Of a stretch of DNA of 64,000 nt, positions 60,412 through 64,000 are shown piece by piece. Each line of letters starts with the position of its first letter. Position 1 is the first letter of the stretch. Made by a program: the position numbers and the translations under genes. Below the pieces are notes generated by a model, which was given only the letters and a program-made list of their open reading frames with translations, had not been told where the DNA came from and made no database searches. This DNA is from Acidovorax sp. MR-S7 (GTDB lineage: Bacteria; Pseudomonadota; Gammaproteobacteria; Burkholderiales; Burkholderiaceae_C). The stretch lies in the NCBI RefSeq assembly GCF_000400995.2, contig NZ_DF238944.1, positions 1 to 64,000 of the forward strand. The letters are read 5' to 3'.

Positions 60412-62808
60412 TCAGGGAACCTGCACGGTCACCGCCTCGGACAGCGGCCCCTCGTTGCCCGCCGCGTCGATCATCGCCACCTGGTAGCGGTGGCTGCCGC
60501 TGGGCGCCGCCGTGTCGGTGTAGCTGGCGCCTTCGGAGACGGTGGCGATGGCCGCGCCGTCGCGGTACACGCGGTAGCCCGCTGCGCTGGCATGCAGGAA
60601 CGACTGCTTGACGGCCTGCATCAGCGGGTTGGCGTTCTGCTGCGGCAGGTAGCCGTAGTTCACCGCCCACACCAGCGTGCCGCCCAGGTTCTGCTCGCGT
60701 ACCCACTTGCCTTTTTCGGCGATGGAGCGTTCGTCCTCGTAGCTCAGGTAGGTGACGGGGGCCACGCTGGCGCGCCACCAGGGTTGGCTGTAGCTGATGT
60801 AGCTCTGCTTGGCCACGTCGTCCCAGTGGTACTGCGCGCCGGGTTGGCCGAAGGCGTTGTCCTCGACGAGGCGCTGGTAGTTATTCACGTCGTCGAAGTT
60901 GTTGGACTGGCCGGCCATGCCTTCCAGGCTCTGGCGCGGGCCGGTGACGGGCTGGTTGAAGTACAGCCCGTACAGGCCGATGCCGATGCCCAGCTTGGCG
61001 CGCGGCACGCCCGCGTTCAGGTACGCCTGCACGGTCGACGCGATAGACGTGGGGTGCAGCGGGCCTTCGCCGAACAGCGGCGAGTGATGCCAGCTCAGCC
61101 AGCCCCAGTCGCCGGACATGCCGTAGCTCATCAGGTTGAAGCGGTCCACGGCCTGGGCGATCTCGACGTGCCAGGCGGTGACTTCGTCGAAGTTGACGTT
61201 GACCCAGAAGGCGGGCCAGCTGATCTCAAGCGGCGTGGCGCCCTGGTAGCGCGGGCGCTGCTGCGATGCGGCACGCAGCTCGCGCAGCAGGGCCAGGGCC
61301 TGGGCGCGGCCTTCGGGGCTGTCCAGCTCTTCTTCCCAGTCGATGTCCACGCCGTCGTAGTTCTTCTGCTCGGCCTTGTCGAGGATCTGGCGGATGAAGC
61401 CCGCGCGGATGGCCGGGTTGGCCGTTGCGGCCATGAAGCCCGGGCCGTCGGTGGCCCCGCCGACCATCATCACGGCCTTCACGCCCGCTGCGTGGGCCTG
61501 TGCGATGAGCGTGTCTTCCACCTCATGGTGTGCGTTGTCCGCACCCTCCATCAGCTCGCCTGCCTGCCCGCCCAGCGGGCCGGCACCCGGCGCGTAGCGG
61601 CCGAAGACGAAGTGGGTCATGGCGCTCATGTCGATGGCCTCGGGCGGGTAGGTGCGCCAGAACCAGCCGGCGTAGTAGCCGTAGACCCATTTGCCGCTCT
61701 GGGTGACGGCGTTCCAGCCCAGGCGCACGCCCTGCGGCGTGGTGGTGGCGTTGACGCCGCCCACCTGCGGCAGCGGGTTGACGGCATCCACCGCGACCTG
61801 GGCCGTGGCGCTGGCGGTCTGCCCGGCGCCGTTGCTGCAGGTGAGGGTGTAGGCCGTGCTGGCGGCGGGGCGCACCAGCTCTTCGCCCGAGGCCGGGCGC
61901 GCGCCGCTCCAGCCGCCCGATGCGGTGCACGAGGCCGCGCCGGTGGCCTGCCAGGCCAGGCGTGCGCTGTCGCCGGGGTTCACGCGCGAGGGCGTGGCGC
62001 CGAAGCTGGCGATGGCCGGCGGCGCGGGCGGCGGGCCGCCGCGCACGGTGACGGTGGCCGAGGCGCTGGCGGTGTCGCCCTGTGCGTTGTGGCACATGAG
62101 GCCGTAGGTGGTGGTGGCCTGCGGGCGCACGCTGGCGCTGCCGCTGGGGGCCTGCTCGCCGCTCCAGCCGCCGGTGGCGGTGCAGGCGGCGGCATGGTCG
62201 ACGCTCCAGGCGAGGATGCTGGTGCCGCCGGCGTCCACCGTGTCGGGCTGCGCGGTGAAGGACTGGAACTGGGGTGGCGTGGGCGGCGGCGGGGCGCTGT
62301 CTTCCTCCACCACGAGCTGGGCGAGGCCTTCGCCACCGGCTTCGAAATACTCCATGCGCACCGTGTGGCTGCCGGCCGCCAGTGGCACGGAAGCCGTATC
62401 CATGGTGATGCCGTGCTCGGTCCAGTTGTCGATCACCTTGCGGCCGCCCACGAAGACACGCACGCCGTCATCGGTGAAAGTGACGAAGCGGGCGTTGCCG
62501 CCCGCGAAGGGCAGCGTGGCCGTCCAGCGGGCGGAAAAGCCGTCCACCGGCAGGCGGGCCGGGTCGGGGCTGCCGTGGCTGCCGGCCCAGTAGTGGTCGA
62601 TGGGCCCGTTCTCGCAGCGCTGCAGCGCGGGAGGCCCCGACAGGGCGGTGTTGGGGAAGTACTCGGCCAGCCACTGGCCGGGCGCGCAGGCCTGGGCGAA
62701 GGCGTGCGTGCCCGTCAGCAGCAGCGCGGCGCCTGCCGCGCGCAGCACGTGGCCCGCGCGGCGCGCAAGGGGCCGGCCGGCGGCGCCGGCCGTTCGGGAC
62801 GAAGGCAT
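60412..62808 (-). CDS. Glycoside hydrolase family 18 protein (chitinase-like), multidomain, exported
   Basis: A 798-residue secreted enzyme. Signal peptide to about THAFA; a PA14-like domain at about 45-165 (WLAEYFPNTALSGPPALQRC, FTDDGVRVFVGGRKVID). Two Ig-like repeats follow (ACTATGGWSGEQAPSGS, ASCTASGGWSGARPASG). The GH18 TIM barrel runs from about 375 to 745. It contains the catalytic motif DGVDIDWE at 485-492 with Glu492 as acid, plus LMSYGMSG and GTLVWAVNYG. A C-terminal fibronectin III-like segment ends the protein. Chitin or peptidoglycan-like polymers are plausible substrates. AAGGAGA precedes the ATG. Confidence 0.92.
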   Translation of the reverse strand: MPSSRTAGAAGRPLARRAGHVLRAAGAALLLTGTHAFAQACAPGQWLAEYFPNTALSGPPALQRCENGPIDHYWAGSHGSPDPARLPVDGFSARWTATLPFAGGNARFVTFTDDGVRVFVGGRKVIDNWTEHGITMDTASVPLAAGSHTVRMEYFEAGGEGLAQLVVEEDSAPPPPTPPQFQSFTAQPDTVDAGGTSILAWSVDHAAACTATGGWSGEQAPSGSASVRPQATTTYGLMCHNAQGDTASASATVTVRGGPPPAPPAIASFGATPSRVNPGDSARLAWQATGAASCTASGGWSGARPASGEELVRPAASTAYTLTCSNGAGQTASATAQVAVDAVNPLPQVGGVNATTTPQGVRLGWNAVTQSGKWVYGYYAGWFWRTYPPEAIDMSAMTHFVFGRYAPGAGPLGGQAGELMEGADNAHHEVEDTLIAQAHAAGVKAVMMVGGATDGPGFMAATANPAIRAGFIRQILDKAEQKNYDGVDIDWEEELDSPEGRAQALALLRELRAASQQRPRYQGATPLEISWPAFWVNVNFDEVTAWHVEIAQAVDRFNLMSYGMSGDWGWLSWHHSPLFGEGPLHPTSIASTVQAYLNAGVPRAKLGIGIGLYGLYFNQPVTGPRQSLEGMAGQSNNFDDVNNYQRLVEDNAFGQPGAQYHWDDVAKQSYISYSQPWWRASVAPVTYLSYEDERSIAEKGKWVREQNLGGTLVWAVNYGYLPQQNANPLMQAVKQSFLHASAAGYRVYRDGAAIATVSEGASYTDTAAPSGSHRYQVAMIDAAGNEGPLSEAVTVQVP

Positions 62809-62903
62809 GGTGTGGTTCTCCTTGGAAGAAAAAGACGCGGCCGCAGCCGCGTGGAAGTGGCGAATGGGGCCGCGTTGGGGGCGAGTCTGCGCAAGCGGGC
62901 ATG

Positions 62904-62950
62904 CGCTGGCGACAGCCGGGCGTGCGGTTTTTCGAGCCCGGCGTTCCCGC
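62904..62950. repeat. Hairpin repeat GCGCTGGCGACAGCCGGGC, copy b
   Basis: GCGCTGGCGACAGCCGGGC, GTGCGGTTTTTCGA, GCCCGGCGTTCCCGC; stem GCCGGGC (62915-62921) and GCCCGGC (62936-62942). It is a direct repeat of copy a and lies upstream of the chitinase start. Confidence 0.8.
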
Positions 62951-62969
62951 GGGGCGTTGCGCCACGAAA

Positions 62970-63026
62970 AAGAAGAAAAAAAGCCTGCAGTGCAGGTGTA
63001 TCAAGCGCAGACAGCTATGTTTTTTG
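62970..63026 (-). repeat. Palindromic gene-end repeat, copy 13 (reverse, degenerate stem)
   Basis: AAAAAAAGCCTGCAGTGCAG, GTGTATCAAGCGCAGACAGC, TATGTTTTTTGAC. It encodes the last residues and the TGA stop (63001-63003) of the AraC gene, giving KNIAVCA, the same pattern as at 55178. On the minus strand it ends in a T-run. Confidence 0.75.
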
Positions 63027-63966
63027 ACAGTCCGGCCTGTCCGCCGCCGCGCACGCGCTTGAATGCCCGCGCCAGGATGGCGCCGCTGGAGTAGCCCACG
63101 GCATCCGCCGCCTGCTGCCACGTGGCGCCCTGCTCGCGCAGCAGGCGCGCGGCCAGGTACAGGCGCCAGCGCGCCAGGTAGCGCATGGGGGGCTGGCCCA
63201 TCTGCGCCTGGAAGCGCTGGATGAAGGCGGTGCGGCTCATGTGGCACAGCGCGGCCAGCGCCTCCAGCGTCCAGTCCTCTGCGGGCCGGGTGTGGATGGC
63301 GTGCAGCGCGGCCAGCAGGCGCGCATCGCGCGCCGGGGGGGCCGCGGCGGGCGCGGCCAGGGGCGCCGCCACGCGGGCGGGATCGCGCAGCCAGGTGAGC
63401 GCCAGGTGCTGCATGAGCGCGTTCATGGTCTGGGTGAGGCCCACGCCCCGGCCGCCATGGAGGTCGGCCATCCACGCGACGAGCTGGGCCATGGTGGGCA
63501 GCCAGCCGGAGGCGTCGTCCCGGCGCAGCACCAGCACCGGCGGCAGCGCGGCCACCACGGGGTGCGCGGCCAGGCGCGAGGCCCAGTAGAAGCTGCCGCT
63601 CCAGGTCTGCCGGGGCGCCTGGCCCAGGGTGAGGTTCAGCGTGGCGCCATGGCGCTCGTAGCCGTGGGCGGCGTAGAGGTCCTCGAAGCGCTGCGCGGGG
63701 GCCTGGGCGTCGTTGTAGATGCGATGCCGCCCGGCACGGGGCAGCCAGGCCACGTCGCCCGCTTCCAGTGCCACGGGGGGCGCGCCGTCCCCGTTGCCCA
63801 GCCACTGCAGCCATGCGCCGCCGCTGCCCGCCACGTACAGCGGAGCACGGTTGCGGCTGCCGATCTCCATGCACATGTCGGCGCCGAGCTGGAGCTGGAA
63901 GTGCAGCAGGGGCCTGAAGGCGATGGCTTCGATGAGCGCGTCCTGGTGGTTGGCAAGGCAATTCAT
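63001..63966 (-). CDS. AraC-family transcriptional regulator with AraC_binding/cupin N-terminal domain
   Basis: A 321-residue regulator. The N-terminal cupin-like domain (residues 1-170) has MCMEIGSRNRAPLYVAGSGG and VALEAGDVAWLPRAGRHRIY. The C-terminal AraC DNA-binding domain (about 215-310) has two helix-turn-helix units: WTLEALAALCHMSRTAFIQR with FQAQMGQPPMRYLARWRLYL, and WQQAADAVGYSSGAILARAF. Members of this AraC_6 type often control nearby oxidoreductases. Here the chitinase is the nearest gene on the same strand. The stop and the final seven residues are supplied by repeat copy 13. The complete gene ends 34 bp before the window edge. Confidence 0.88.
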   Translation of the reverse strand: MNCLANHQDALIEAIAFRPLLHFQLQLGADMCMEIGSRNRAPLYVAGSGGAWLQWLGNGDGAPPVALEAGDVAWLPRAGRHRIYNDAQAPAQRFEDLYAAHGYERHGATLNLTLGQAPRQTWSGSFYWASRLAAHPVVAALPPVLVLRRDDASGWLPTMAQLVAWMADLHGGRGVGLTQTMNALMQHLALTWLRDPARVAAPLAAPAAAPPARDARLLAALHAIHTRPAEDWTLEALAALCHMSRTAFIQRFQAQMGQPPMRYLARWRLYLAARLLREQGATWQQAADAVGYSSGAILARAFKRVRGGGQAGLSKNIAVCA

Positions 63967-64000
63967 GGAGGGCGCAGCCTAGCGCGGCGCCGCGCGCGGC

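Overview
The window is GC-rich and tightly packed. It looks like chromosomal sequence from a Burkholderiales bacterium, most likely Comamonadaceae (Acidovorax/Alicycliphilus-like). The signs are several solute receptors of the Bug type (five), LysR/IclR/GntR-controlled CoA-dependent catabolic operons, a tkt-gap operon, and short interspersed palindromes at gene ends of a kind I recall from that family. The genus is an inference. I see no tRNA, rRNA, CRISPR array or replication origin.

Layout. 1-356: remains of insertion sequences. 497-2481: VOC protein, SDR reductase and glutathione transferase. 2532-8126 (minus): one catabolic transcription unit made of an IclR regulator, a thiolase-fold protein without the nucleophilic cysteine, a DUF35 zinc-ribbon partner, a Bug receptor and an ADP-forming acyl-CoA ligase. 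8274-13001 (plus): housekeeping and accessory genes (DTW tRNA modification enzyme, DUF1439 lipoprotein, SDR, VOC, GyrI-like, pirin). 13005-16734: LysR regulator divergent from a two-gene AtuA-type pair and a Bug receptor. 16786-21709: SlyD, then a TonB-dependent siderophore receptor behind a Fur-like site, a PepSY membrane protein and a TIGR02444 protein.

21782-33563 is the most interesting block. One arm encodes a UbiD-type decarboxylase, a small cysteine-containing protein, a UbiX-type flavin prenyltransferase, a DUF169 protein and a Bug receptor. A second Bug gene reads toward it. The other arm encodes an enoyl-CoA hydratase, an acyl-CoA dehydrogenase, an MBL-fold hydrolase, an ADP-forming acyl-CoA ligase and a GntR/HutC regulator. 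All three promoters have a TTGACA -35 box, a 16-18 bp spacer and a -10 hexamer fused to the palindrome TATWGTCCGGAYMA. This points to a single regulon, probably for an aromatic or unsaturated acid, controlled by the GntR protein at the end of the operon.

33560-40507: a class I glutamine-amidotransferase-like hydrolase, then an unusual pair: a 1197-residue FecR-TPR-beta-barrel outer-membrane protein whose gene overlaps that of a CHASE2 adenylate cyclase, followed by a short HPF/RaiA protein. 40602-46056 (minus): TetR, DUF924, and a two-component pair (four-PAS HisKA_2-type kinase with a REC-PAS-GGDEF-EAL regulator). 46359-49460: tkt-gap. 49615-49941: BON lipoprotein. 50022-55119: LysR divergent from a four-gene CoA operon with the fifth Bug receptor. 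55178-63966: TfoX C-domain protein, YcaQ-like protein, a secreted acidic protein, a 14-repeat kelch protein with an IPTL-CTERM tail, a family-18 chitinase-like protein, and an AraC regulator.

At least 13 copies of a 50-60 bp palindromic repeat lie at gene ends. Several supply the stop codon, or even the last residues, of the adjacent gene, and several look like intrinsic terminators. A second hairpin family flanks the chitinase gene as direct repeats. A third ends at the stop codon of the Bug gene at 4769.
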